NCBI RefSeq assembly: GCF_036898095.1
Contig: NC_090726.1
Coordinates: forward strand, 32,962,628-33,026,627
Direction of reading: 5' to 3'
Origin: Palaemon carinicauda
Taxonomy: Eukaryota; Arthropoda; Malacostraca; Decapoda; Palaemonidae
DNA: 64,000 nt
Shown here piece by piece: positions 30,861 to 64,000 of this stretch; the first letter of the stretch is position 1, and each line of letters starts with the position of its first letter. Made by a program: the position numbers and the translations under genes. The notes under the pieces are model-generated. The model was not told the origin of the DNA and ran no database searches. It saw only the letters and a list, made by a program, of their open reading frames with translations.

Positions 30861-31760
30861 GTCTAGAACTTTGCAACAGGCACCACATCCAAAGATTCTT
30901 TACTCTAGAAACCTTCATACAAGGGACAGTAGTAGCAGTGTGTATCAATATCATCAGCACGCTCTGCACTTTTCTCTCCTGAGAGAGAGAGATCTTGCCC
31001 GGGAAGGAGAATGGAGGGTGCTACCCTTCATCCAAACTAACAGTGCATAATAGCAATGTCTCTCTCACAGGGAAAGAAATGGTAAGAATTAAGTGAATGC
31101 AACTTCTATTGATCAAACTTCCTAGACTAAACAATGATGTCTTTTACTTAAAACTTCTCATAAGTCGTAGCGAAAAGAGAAAGGAGAACCTGAAGTTCAT
31201 CTTTGGAGTCATGTAGGCTGATGACAACACTCGTTAGGGAAACATACAACAGCCATGGGATACATCCTTAGCACCTTCTGGATCTATAGATGCAGAAGGG
31301 AAGAAAAAGGGCAATGGTCTACTGACTGAGCACCAAAAATTTCCAAGGAAAATCTTCCATAGGCTTCTGTTGTCGGTCACACATAGGAGGGATAGGACAG
31401 CAAAATAAATACTGCCTGTCAAGAACAAGTATATTGGATATCAGCAGTAACTGTAACAAAATTACATTTAAATACTGCAAATCCAAATGCATTATTCCTC
31501 AGAGACAACTGCGGGACCAAATATTTTGTCTGAAAGAAAAAGATAAAGATTAAGACAGCCAAATGAGGGCGCCAAGAATTACTTCCATACTTTCCGGAGG
31601 CAGAAGTTAAAGTGAAGTTTATGTTACCAGGTGGGTGGTATAGGCCTACCCACCACCCTCATGCTACTATTACAGACTATCACCACTACCTCAATTAAAC
31701 AGCTTCAGTATTCCCAACCTTACTGAAATCGTACTACTATTAAAGGTTGGTTTGTATTAC

Positions 31761-32095
31761 GTGCACAGTATTAACAAACTAATTTACGTTTTGTGCTTCA
31801 GAACATTGTTAATAAAGGAACAATGTTCTGAAAGCCTGATAACCACCATATTTTACAATGAGTTTTCATGTATCTTGTACTTAGGAGTTTCCATTGCAAC
31901 AACCTGTTACTTGTTGACTTCACCCCCGAAATCTTTTTCAGCCTTTAAATACTAGTCTAGACATTATTTGCTGTTGCCATAGCTTTGTTTTACTTATAGC
32001 CTTTTTTTCTTTCTTTTTTCATATAAATAATCTATCTTATACTCATATCAATTTTAGTCATCTGCATATGACAGCTCCCGTAAAGGCTCTTTTCT
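31761..32095. other. Unassigned sequence between el5 and the probable DCAF7 3' UTR
   Basis: No coding signal. A short inverted pair AGAACATTGTT/AACAATGTTCT lies at about 31800-31830. Confidence 0.35.
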
Positions 32096-33300
32096 GCAAT
32101 TTATTTTGTAACTAATCCTTTTGGGTATTTGTATGTCTTTTACAACTTTGGATTTAAGTAATGTTTTTATGTAAAGAAACGGGTAAGAAATACTTAAATT
32201 TTCATATAAAAATTTTATTGTACAATCCTTATATCTAAAATTACTGGTCTCAATGTATGAGAAATAAAATGAACTAAATATAAAAATGATGATTTTATAA
32301 TGAGGTTTGTACAACAGTGAGGCTGAAAAGCAAACTCTGAACAAAATTCCACACAATTCAAATATATAATCATACAAAAAATGCCCACACTCTACTACCC
32401 AAGTATCAAACGAAACACAAAAGGATGTATAAAATTTGTTATCCATCAGAGCACAAAATATGGTTCATAGGGATTACTAAGGTGCCATGCAACTACTAAG
32501 TAATCCTACAAATTTCACTTGAAAAAGGTTCAATTTAAACAGCCATCCACACTCGATAGACACAATGTATAAAGTAAACTTTCATTCAATGACGCAACAT
32601 AAGGTTTTGAGCTATTTATAATGTAAGAACATTACCTTATTGTTAAATGTTATAATCTGTAATTTGAAATCTTTGAGGTAAGAACCCTATGTTGTGAATA
32701 TTTTACCCTGAAAATATCAAAGGGACAATCAGTGAGACATCATGCACTGCTAATTTCACTACAATAACATGATAATACACACATTAGTACTGCTATAAAG
32801 TTATCAGTACTTTAACCATAATGTTCGTGTCTTCATTAAATTTTAAAGTGACCCTCATATCACCAAGAGACTGTGTTACAGCAAACATCTTACAACCCTT
32901 TACATTTGAAAAAAATAATAATAATAATAAAAATCGGTGATCTCCATGCGAAAGATAAAAAATGTGAAAATACATTGATCACCTTTACATCTTGGTGTAT
33001 ACGCTATTACTTTACTTTAAACCTGAGATTTGCACTGTAGTGGCCTCCAAGTATAGCAAAAGTTGCAGGACCACAGTTGGAAGTTTTACCATTACAAATT
33101 ACAGTTTAGTAAATAAGTAGAGGTCGAGCCATTCACAAAACAAAGCATAAATTGACTGCTATGTACAAAAATTTAATCAAATAAGCATATATTTTCATGC
33201 TATAGAAAAAAAAGTCATCTTCAATGTAAATCTTTTAGTCTGTGGGTCAAATATTTTTAACCCCCGACACCTGAAATAGTGCGTATAACCATACAGCATA

Positions 33301-33495
33301 TATAGTCCATTTCTTTTAGCGATGCATATTTGCACCGACTCGCGGCGGTGCCCTTTTAGCTCGGAAAAGTTTCCTGATCGCTGATTGGTTAGAATTATCT
33401 TGTCCAACCAATCAGCGATCCGGAAACTTTTCCGAGCTAAAAGGGCACCGCCGCGAGTCGGTGCAAATATGCATCGCTAAAAGAAATGGACTATA
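33301..33495. mobile_element. 195-bp near-perfect foldback element (MITE-like)
   Basis: Two 90-bp arms (33301-33390 and 33406-33495) are inverse complements with a single mismatch (CCTGATCG versus CCGGATCG) around a 15-nt loop (AGAATTATCTTGTCC). The outer ends read TATAGTCCATTTC and GAAATGGACTATA, consistent with insertion at TA. The GC-rich arms contrast with the AT-rich surroundings. No coding capacity. Confidence 0.9.
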
Positions 33496-33950
33496 GTATG
33501 TTTACAAAATAGCAATCAAGAACATGATCCAAAGAAAGTGTAATACATTTTCCATTGAAGAAAAGATCAATAGGACATATCTGCTGAACTTTACTAAAGG
33601 AAAATATTGCCTTACATTTTCATAGAAAATACATACCGGTAATTTTTAAATCCTGAGGATTAAGCCTTTTGCTTTCTTTCCTTAATAACAAATAACAAAG
33701 ATGATAACTGACTATTGCTCCATTATATTCACACCAAATGCACTCGAGAGGCTCACTGATTAAATACTGACAATTTAGTCTCGACAACAAACGCCAAAAG
33801 TAATTTGAGTGGAAGCAAGCAGTGTTCCTCCATTTTTGTATGTAATGCAAAATATTGTACATAACTTTCCAGTCCTCTTTTTCTTTAAAATAGAAAAATG
33901 CATTAAAATGTAATCATAAAAATTTATCAGACCCTACAGAGCACACCATA

Positions 33951-34044
33951 CAATATTTTACAAAGTGAACAATAAATACAAAATGAAAAATTCAACACAA
34001 TATTTTACCAAGTGAACAATAAATACAAAATGAAAAATTCAACA
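33951..34044. repeat. 47-bp tandem duplication
   Basis: CAATATTTTAC(A/C)AAGTGAAC... through GAAAAATTCAACA occurs at 33951 and again at 33998, with one difference. Confidence 0.93.
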
Positions 34045-35143
34045 GATTCAAACTGATATCTTGATTAGGATTGTGTACAAATAATGTTCTTAGATAAAGT
34101 ATCAGAAGCCTATGCGATTTTTTCAATCTATATTTAACATTCATGGTAGATTTAATCAACAATGGAAAAAACAATATAAGAATTGGTTACAATAATTTTA
34201 TGGAAAATTTACAGGTCATTTTCTCCAAAGAAGCTTTTGAGGTTCAAGATTTTACATATCTTCCAAGCAGGTACAGTAGTATTTCAAAACAACATTACAG
34301 TATAGTGAGATAATTATTACAAAATGATTTGACCAAAGTTTGCTTCTCTCTTCATGAACTGAATGTAATAAATTACACAAACTTATAAACAAATCTTTAG
34401 AACAAAGAATGCTCTATGTCAAAGCGATACTATTTAATAAAATGTTTAGAGAAAACTTCATAATTACCATCATCGTAATAACACCTTCGGTAATATTCTT
34501 CAGAGAAATAACTTAAAACTTTTTTTTTCAAATTCTTTAATTATGCTGGGCATTTCCTCCCAATAATATGTTCCATTATTCTGACATCATTTTCTTTCTG
34601 TACCATTCATATTATGCCCACAGACTTAATCTTACTGAAAATATTCCATCCTTGAACACACCATCCCTTCCCCTTATAGACATTGAAGATATTTGGGTAT
34701 GAAAAATAGCAATAATGAGCTACGTCATATCCCAAATGCTAAAGAAAATACTAAAAAAAGAAGATAGGAATAAAAAATCTGGCCACACTGTTGGAATGCT
34801 TGTCTGCAAAGCTATGCGGCTGAAGGGTCTAAGCCCTGTCAACCTCAACCTTTCATTTGAAGAGATGTGATCAAACATTCTCCAAGTGAGGCATGACGAC
34901 ACATCATGCAGTCTGCAATTCCACTGTAACCTAGCCAGGGTCACAATTGTCAGCCTACTGAGATCACAGATATTGTTCCCTTTAATTGTATGGAGTATTC
35001 GCCTGCTTGCTCTTGGCTCCTATAGGTACACCTATCATTCGTCCCCTGCCTTCTTTTTCTCTTCAATAAGGTGGAAATCTCATGGGATGTCTAACAGGAT
35101 GTCCAGAGGAGAGTCTGCCCACACCTCTGGAAAAGTCTCAAGC

Positions 35144-35149
35144 TTTATT
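35144..35149 (-). terminator. DCAF7: Candidate proximal polyadenylation signal for DCAF7
   Basis: AATAAA on the minus strand 576 bp downstream of the stop codon, followed by moderately GT-containing sequence. Two further AATAAA hexamers lie near 32100-32219. Confidence 0.3.
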
Positions 35150-35724
35150 TTATAATATGTCTGATACTGGTTAAATACATACTTCACAAGTGTTACACTC
35201 CAGCTTTAGAGCTGTCACAAAAAAATATATATACACAACCACACTATCAGGAGCTCTTCCTCCACATCACACTCACACCATTCTAGTGTCCTTAATCCTC
35301 ACACTTATTTACTGCATATTACAGACATCCACATAGTAAAATAAAAGAAAAAAATCATCCCTTTAGTGATATCACTAAAACAATAGGACACTAATCTTTG
35401 GCTGACATCCAACACAATGGATGGCCTGGTTCTGCAGAGCTTGGGAATGTAATACATTGCATACATACCATAAATAAAAAAAACTCAAGACAATCCTAGA
35501 AAACAAAATTAAGGGGCTATATGTAGTATGATAAGAACATTTAATCAAACTTGCTTAAATAACGTTCAATTGTGTGTACTGAAATCCATACGCACATACA
35601 TACACATATTCAAAACTTCATATTTGAATGAATTCCTCCAGAAAACCTGATGAGCAAGCATCATGGGATGAAACAGCTAAGGGAAGATAAACAGAGAGTG
35701 CACAGCACAGGCCACAATCCACAC

Positions 35725-58491
<22,767 letters not shown>

Positions 58492-58776
58492 TGTTCCCTA
58501 TTCTTCCATGTACCTGTAAAACATAAAACGAAGCAATAATAAAACAAAATCTTTCAAAGATAGAATGTTCATCAAGATATACAGTAACTAAGATTCTAAA
58601 ACCAAATGCTAATTCCCTTCCTTAGCACTGAGTTCAGATGCAAAGCTGTGCTAAGGATACGCTACTCTGAGCAGTTCTCCTGCGGTCCGGGGGATCATCA
58701 TGGCGAGAGAAAACTGACGCCGAACTCTCTAACGGAATTCGCAAGGTAGTAGTGTTAGCCTAAGGTCGAGGCTGAG

Positions 58777-59146
58777 GTGGAAAAGCCAAACCGAAGGACT
58801 TTTGGAGGTCTGATAACAACGTATCATACCAAGAAAGAAGCATTCCTCCTTTCGAAAGATCCGGGGATTCCCATGGAAGTCCAGGAGGAGGAGAACGTTT
58901 ATGAATGGGAGGAGGCTAAGATGACCGAGGAGCCTCATGGGAGAGTCTCTGTGGCATGAGGAGATCCTCATTCGTTGTTCAAAGGAAGCCTTCCTCCTTT
59001 CGAAAGATCTTGGGATTCCTTCAGAAGTCCAGGAGGAGGAGAACGTCTATGAATGGGGGGGACGTTCAGATGACCAAGGAGCAACAGGGGAGTCTTTGCA
59101 GCATGAGGAGATCCTCATTCGTTGTTCAAAGGGGGCGATCGGATGA
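58777..59146. repeat. 147-bp tandem duplication upstream of DCAF7 exon 1
   Basis: TTCGAAAGATC occurs at 58851 and 58998 and CCTCATTCGTTGTTCAAAGG at about 58965 and 59112, a 147-bp period (49 codons). On the plus strand both copies keep an open frame with EAFLLSKD(P/L)GIP, VQEEENVYEW and EEILIRCSK, broken at the first copy's end. It may be part of an unknown repeat's coding sequence. Confidence 0.75.
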
Positions 59147-59280
59147 GATAAGAACGCCCGCAAACTTATTTGGGGGTTCTTTAAACCCTTCAAGGGTAGG
59201 GAACCGGCCTACCGCTAAAGGTAATTTTAGCGGAGATCGTTGCCAAAGGTGTTGGATTTGCAAACGATTGTGATTCCAGA

Positions 59281-60235
59281 AATGTATCTTGTGAAAAACT
59301 CGTGAAATTGCAAGACTCACACATGAACAAGCAAGAATCACGCTTTAACAGTAGCATTTCTTTTCACCAGTAAGAATGGCTGATTTCCAAGGGACCAAAG
59401 GTGAATGAGAACCAGGATGTAAGGGAAATTTGCATGCTAAGGTTACTTATGTTTCAGCCATCTAGCCATCTATTAATAGCAAATGTTCAGTATGCGGAAG
59501 ACTAACTTTATAATTTACAAAGTCATGTAGACTATACAGTATAAGCACAACATACAATTGGGAAAAGTAGTTATTCTCATATCCTAGACACAAAGCTCAA
59601 TGACACACACAAAGAAAATTAAAAATCTTAAATTTCTTTAGATAATTTGTGGTTCAGTCAGAGGGACAGCAGGGTAAGCCCATTTAATGATTTCACAAAT
59701 CAGGAGATTGTGTTCTTGAAGATTGGCTTCTTTACCTTACCAGTACCTAGGAAAAGGCTCTTGTACTCTGGTCTGAAGGGCTGGGTTCTCACACGACAGA
59801 AAAGTAGGTCATTCTGATTGCTACTCGTTTCTTTAAAGGAAGAGATGGAGAAGGATTTGAACCTCAAGATGTGAGTTGCTGGGTTTTGTGTCAGCCACGA
59901 ACTCAGACACAAAGATTATCGAAACCTCCTGACTAATGACATACAGTATGCCATGAAGTTCACTTACGCTTTCAGTGCATGGCGCAACATACACCGCTTG
60001 CCAGAGAAAGAAAGGAGAAGCAATATAATAAAGTTTAATTGCGAGTAAGTGAATAATTACCATTAGTTCATTAATCAACAAACACGTAGATACAATAAGG
60101 TATGGGTGACAACGGTAGGAAGGATTCTCGTTTTCTACACGAGTAACAGGCCTGGTAGCCTGACGATCTGCACGTAACAACAAATGTAATTAAAACATAA
60201 AATTACACTGGTACCAAGTATATTTTCTGGAGTTT
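59281..60235. other. Unassigned sequence, probable DCAF7 5' UTR intron
   Basis: No coding signal or repeat recognised. Confidence 0.4.
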
Positions 60236-60845
60236 TGGGGGTGAATGTATGATAGCAGCCATCTATATCCATGTTACGGCCAACTAAGAATATGGCAGTG
60301 TAAAGGGGTGGAGGGTCACAGGGGGGGCATTAGACCCCGTTTGGTATTCTAAGTCAGCCGTCATCATACTTACAGGTGGCTGCTTTCATACATACGCACC
60401 CATTTTTTATGATGATTTCTGGTAGAAATTCAGTTTTTGAGTTATGGTAGGTTGACTACCATAACAGAAAAGGTATGGGTTTGCGTTAGGTAACGTCACC
60501 AAGAATGCTCAAAACTTTGAGCCTATGTATATCAGCGGCCAGTTCTTCACACAAGAATACCAACTAACCTAAACTTCCCCACCTAACCTAACCTACAAGC
60601 CATGTCCTTACCTACTTACCAAACGGGGTCTAATGCCCCCTGTGACTGTCCCCCCCTTTACACTGCTGTATTCTTAGTTGGTCATAACATGGATATAGAT
60701 GGCCGCTATCATACATTCACCCCCCAAATCGGTGTGTATGTATGATAGCGGCCACCTGTGAGTATGACGACGGCTGACTTAGAATACGACAGTATAAAAG
60801 GGGCGGGGGGTTGCAGGAGGGCGTTAGTCCCCCCCCCCCTTTAGG
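60236..60845. mobile_element. Compound foldback element with two nested inverted pairs
   Basis: Pair 1: 60236-60345 against about 60617-60708 (GTGAATGTATGATAGC, CATCTATATCCATGTTA, GTGTAAAGGGG, GGCATTAGACCCCGTTT). Pair 2: 60345-60405 against 60728-60795 (ATTCTAAGTCAGCCGTC, CTTACAGGTGGC, ATACATAC). Pair 1 and pair 2 also share GGGGG-rich blocks with 60800-60845. Identity is about 85-90% by eye. No coding capacity. Confidence 0.7.
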
Positions 60846-60998
60846 TAAGTAGGCAATGACATGGCTTGTAAATTAGGTTAGGTAGGGAAGTTAATCAATT
60901 TCCATTTTTTATGCACACGAGAGGAACTGGATGCTGATAGACAATGGCTCCTAATAACCTTCTAACACCAGAAAATAAACAAATTAAGGTAATAATAA

Positions 60999-61220
60999 GG
61001 TAGAGTCCCACCCAGCACCATTATCGCTTGCATGGGAGCTTTGTTTTCTTTACGCGACCGAAGCGAGCGCATGAACAGAGCAAAAACCATTAGATTTCGG
61101 TAATATTTTGATATTCAAATGGTTTTTGCTCTGCCATGGGCTCGCTTCGGTCGCGAAAAAAGAAAAATGTCAGACTCCTATTTACTGGCAATTAGTAATG
61201 GTGCTGGGTGGGACTCTACC
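60999..61220. mobile_element. 222-bp hairpin MITE
   Basis: GGTAGAGTCCCACCCAGCAC at the left and its complement at the right end, with further inverted matches inward (CGCGACCGAAGCGAGC, AGAGCAAAAACCATT). ATAA lies immediately outside both ends, a possible 4-bp target duplication. Confidence 0.8.
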
Positions 61221-62760
61221 ATAATGTTACCCAAATTAACAGATGTTTACAATACGTTTATTGCACTATTCTGTAATTTTACCAGCAAATCTTCCCTTAC
61301 CAACTCAGAGCTATTCTAACGTGTATCATTGGGTGGCGAGTCACCTGTAACCAAACGGTGATGATTTGGTAAAGGCAGTCATTTTGTAAACAAATGTGGT
61401 TAATTTATTCCTGTATCAAAATTTATTACCTGTATAGACTAAGTTCCAGTTAGGTCTCTAACTCAAAATCTAATCTAGATATAAGAAAACCGGGGTTCCG
61501 TATAGGATGATAAACTTATTCTAACTGAGCGCAGCTTAATTAAGCTTTGCCTTATTGTCACAACCTTAAGAGTACTGCTATGGATGTGCCTCTTTTGCAG
61601 TTTCTCTTGTGCTAAAGATCCAGAGAAACAATTGAAAAAATGCCAATATTTTGTGGCAATTGACAGAATTTACTCGGGATTAATCCAGCCTCTAATCCAA
61701 ATGCCGATGGTTAAACAACAGACGATATAAAGACAATAACGTCAAATAAGTCCTATTTAGTCACTCCAACCTAAGCAAAGCACAAGTCAGTATCCAGTCT
61801 TTAGTTATGTTGTTCCCGTAAATTAAACTTACAGGTGTGTGATGAGTATTATAACAATATCTGGCAGTACAAGACTAACCTGTAATCAAACGCCGAAGAA
61901 CGCAATGGCGGGCCACTCGGATCTTGTTTATAGCTAACAAGTGTACCAACATATTCAAATTGAAAAATCATTATCATTTGAAAATTCATGGGATTTATTA
62001 ATATATATGATACAGATTATTTCTATAAATTATACCTTGAAGGAGCTCATACATTTTATAAACTGTTCTAGTTTACTTTTGTAAGTGGAGTAATTGGTAC
62101 GCCTGTCATCGATACCTCCCCTTCAAATAAATGTTTATTAACGCAGCACATATCAGGATTATTATTAAAGCAGAAAATGTGTTCCAATGCGCTGTTGAAG
62201 GTGATTGAGATACCGTTGGCTGTACATTTGCGTTTTATATGAATCTGACAAACTGCATTCTATATCTTTACCGATAATTAACTTACACAGTATAGAATGC
62301 TTAAGGATACCAAATAGTGAGTTGAAATAAGAAATATATTTGTTTGGCACAAAAAAAATTTGTAATGTAAATAATTCATAATTGTATAATTCATAATTGA
62401 CTATCAAGCTCGTTAAATTCAAGCTGTAAAGTTAAATGGGATACAGCAGAGCGAATTGTTCGATGAGTAAATTATGGGCCTTCAGTTTGAGAGATAAAGA
62501 AGAAAGAAAGCAGAGGAAGCCCAGATGAGTAGACCTACCTGTTCTATTAAAGATACCTGTTTACCTGGAGGGTATTGGTCTCAGTGAATCTTATGTGGTG
62601 TACTGTAGTCTGTTGGCAATAGCAAAAGGTTTTTGAAAGATCTCTCTCCAAACCTTAGCTGCACCTACTTTTTAGCCTTATATTTTACCCCTCCTATCCT
62701 TCTTCATTTAGTCTATTTTGCTTCATAGTGCAGCTGCAAGTGATTTTCCCCCAGTTATCA
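61221..62760. other. Unassigned sequence, possible DCAF7 promoter region
   Basis: No ORF with a domain. Contains a GC-richer patch at 61880-61925 considered as a candidate non-coding first exon. Confidence 0.35.
61880..61925 (-). promoter_or_regulatory. Candidate DCAF7 non-coding first exon 3' end
   Basis: The minus strand reads AGTGGCCCGCCATTGCGTTC then ATTACAG|GTTAGT, a donor-like junction at 61880 after a GC-rich patch with a CGCCATT core like a YY1 site. A similar junction (TTACAG|GTGACT) lies at about 61346. Both are speculative. Confidence 0.22.
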
Positions 62761-63700
62761 TCATCACTTCCTCCTACGTCTATTGGTACAAAGGGGTTCG
62801 GTTAGATGTCGCCAGTCGCCTTTATCTTGAGCTTTTAATTCAATACGTCTCCATGCAGCATCTCCTACTTCCCGCTTCATAGTCCTCAGCCATCTAGGCC
62901 TGGGTCTTCCAACTCTTCTAGTGCCTTGTGGAGCCCAGCTGAACGTTTTGTGAACTAATCTTGGAGAGTGTGAAGAGGATGCCCAAACCATCTCCATCTA
63001 CCCCTCACCATGATCTCATCCACATATGGCACTCAAGTAATCTTTCTCATGTTTTTTTTTTTTTCTCCTAATGCTGTCCTGCCCTTTAACTCACAATATC
63101 CTTCTGAGGGATTTGTTCTCAAATCTACTAAATCTATTGGAGATTGTTTCATTGTCATACCATGAATCATGTCCACATAGTAACACCGATCTCACTAAAC
63201 TGATATATAGTCTAATTTTTATATGTAATTTCAGGCGAGTTGATTTCCAAATTTGACTGAACTTAGCTAATATCTGATTTGCCTTTTTTTAATCTTTCAC
63301 TAAACTTTAATTCTAAAGACCCTGTATTAGAGATCATAGTTCCTAAATATTTAAATGATTCTACCCCATTAATCCTTTCCTCTTCCAATGATATTTCATC
63401 TTCCATTGCATACTCCGTTCTCATCATCTCTGTCTTTATTTATCTTGTGCCCAACCTTGTGTGATACTTCAGGCAATCTGGTAAGCAAGCATTGCAAATC
63501 CTCCAGTGTTCTGCTAACAAGAACAGCGTCATCAGTATACTCTAGATCTGCTAATTTCCTATCACTAATCCAGTCTAATCCTTCTCCACCATTTCCGACT
63601 GTTCTACGCATTACAAAATCCATGAGGACGATAAACAACATAAGTGATAACACATTCCCTTGGAATACTCCGCTGTTCACTTGAAATTCATTTGATAAGA
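62760..63700 (-). pseudogene. RTE-like LINE, RT to 3' end, with ATCATC tail
   Basis: Minus frames read SGVFQGNVLSLMLFIVLMDF then DRKLADLEYTDDAVLVSRTL and EVSHKVGHKINK: RT motif B (GVxQGxxLSPxLF) and motif C (YTDD, catalytic aspartates present) in one 94-codon frame. Then, after stops, WASSSHSPRLVHKTFSWAPQ and RRVGRPRPRWLRTMKREVGD at the C-terminus. The nucleotide sequence of 63000-63440 aligns with 29040-29470. It ends at 62760 in GATGATGATA. The 5' part (endonuclease) is missing. Confidence 0.8.
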
Positions 63701-63711
63701 CTCCAGTAGCA

Positions 63712-63713
<2 letters not shown>

Positions 63714-63772
<59 letters not shown>

Positions 63773-64000
63773 AGCTAAGCTACAGCCCCAGTTGGAAAAG
63801 AAGAATGTTATAATCCTAAGGGCTCCTGCAAGGGAAAATAGCCCATTAATGAAAGGAAAAATGGAAATAAACTACAAGAGAAGTAATAAACATTAAAATG
63901 AAATATTTTAAGAATAGTAACAGCATTAAATTAGATTTTTCTTATACTGTATAAACTATAAAAACTTGAATCAAAACAAGAGCAATAGAAATAGATGGAA
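63714..64000 (-). repeat. SINE-like dispersed repeat, family A, runs off the right edge
   Basis: Matches 6550-6740 directly: GCTAAGCTACAGCCCCAGTT, AATAGCCCATTAATGAAAGG, AATATTTTAAGAA-AGTAACA, TATAAACTATAAAAACTT. Truncated by the window end. Confidence 0.75.
63716..63771. repeat. (ATT)n microsatellite, tail of the SINE-like copy
   Basis: About 18 ATT units, complement of the (AAT)n tail of family A. Confidence 0.95.

Larger units (their letters stand above)
19340..31760 (-). mobile_element. DIRS-like element el5, old, interrupted by el1, a SINE-like copy and a LINE
   Basis: Sequence on the two sides of el1 (AGTCAGTTTGTAA, then CCTAACTATGCAAACCTG) joins into a DIRS-type terminus similar to the el3 end. 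At 26262-26345 lies a region complementary to this joined terminus (CAGGTTTG...TATAGTTAGGAA), consistent with an internal complementary region next to the left end, which sets a minus orientation. The far terminus at about 31620-31760 is an imperfect inverted match of 26140-26230 (TTTAATTGAGGTA, GGTGGTGGGT). Gag-like blocks repeat inside. No RT or recombinase motif could be read, so coding parts are lost or unrecognisable. Confidence 0.5.
32096..35724 (-). other. DCAF7: Probable DCAF7 3' UTR and 3' flank
   Basis: About 3.6 kb of AT-rich sequence directly downstream of the DCAF7 stop, without ORFs of substance and poorer in repeats than the rest of the window. Canonical AATAAA signals on the minus strand occur at 35149-35144, 32219-32214 and 32105-32100. 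Vertebrate DCAF7 mRNAs have long 3' UTRs, so a distal site is plausible, but the used site cannot be told from sequence. It contains a 195-bp hairpin (33301-33495) and a 47-bp duplication (33951-34044). Confidence 0.45.

Noticed and set aside
61119..61319. 66-codon frame at the end of the 222-bp MITE
   Set aside because: It starts inside the hairpin arm and shows no similarity or codon pattern suggesting a gene.

Overview
This is a eukaryotic genomic window, almost certainly from a decapod crustacean (shrimp-like). The inference rests on one spliced, animal-type gene, very long (TA)n and (GA)n arrays, and dense repeats of kinds typical of decapods: DIRS-like tyrosine-recombinase retroelements, several non-LTR lineages, SINE-like repeats with (AAT)n tails, and hAT, P, piggyBac-type and Tigger-type DNA transposons. 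The species cannot be fixed from sequence alone. No prokaryotic genes, rRNA, tRNA or CRISPR array were seen.

The only host gene I can support is the WD40 scaffold gene DCAF7 (HAN11/wings apart family) on the minus strand. Seven coding exons run from 58491 (ATG) to 35725 (TGA). They join in frame into a 1038-nt CDS (345 residues plus stop; the human protein has 342). The ATG exon starts at a splice acceptor at 58513, so at least one non-coding 5' exon lies further right; a weak candidate ends at 61880. The 3' UTR probably runs left of 35725 through repeat-poor sequence, perhaps as far as about 32100. Introns are about 418, 348, 1401, 13044, 4815 and 1703 bp; the large ones are inflated by mobile elements.

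Layout. 1-8300: LINE tails, SSRs, two SINE-like families, a ZBED/GTF2IRD2-type hAT remnant, and fragments of at least three non-LTR lineages. 8311-19026: an old DIRS-like element (el3, plus strand) whose left terminus is cut by a hAT fragment, whose body carries a P-element-like transposon, and whose right terminus carries a TTAA-flanked piggyBac-type MITE. About 19340-31760: another old DIRS-like element (el5, minus strand) whose end is interrupted by a younger DIRS-like element (el1, 19367-26099, plus strand) with 159-bp inverted termini that read as identical; el5 also holds a SINE-like copy and a LINE 3' end. 31760-35725: probable DCAF7 3' UTR and flank, including a 195-bp near-perfect hairpin. 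35725-58513: DCAF7, with a LINE in intron 6, DIRS-like el4 in intron 5, and a Tigger-like element, a gag-like fragment and DIRS-like el2 (47711-54188) in intron 4. 58600-64000: upstream sequence with a 147-bp tandem duplication, two foldback elements, a LINE 3' half and a SINE-like copy.

The main biological story is repeated invasion by DIRS-type retroelements. Five are recognisable, four of them with the diagnostic layout of inverted termini plus an internal region complementary to both ends. el1 and el2 keep near-perfect termini yet have broken ORFs and lack the reverse-transcriptase catalytic palm, so they look like non-autonomous copies mobilised in trans. I did not find a convincing new host-encoded system.
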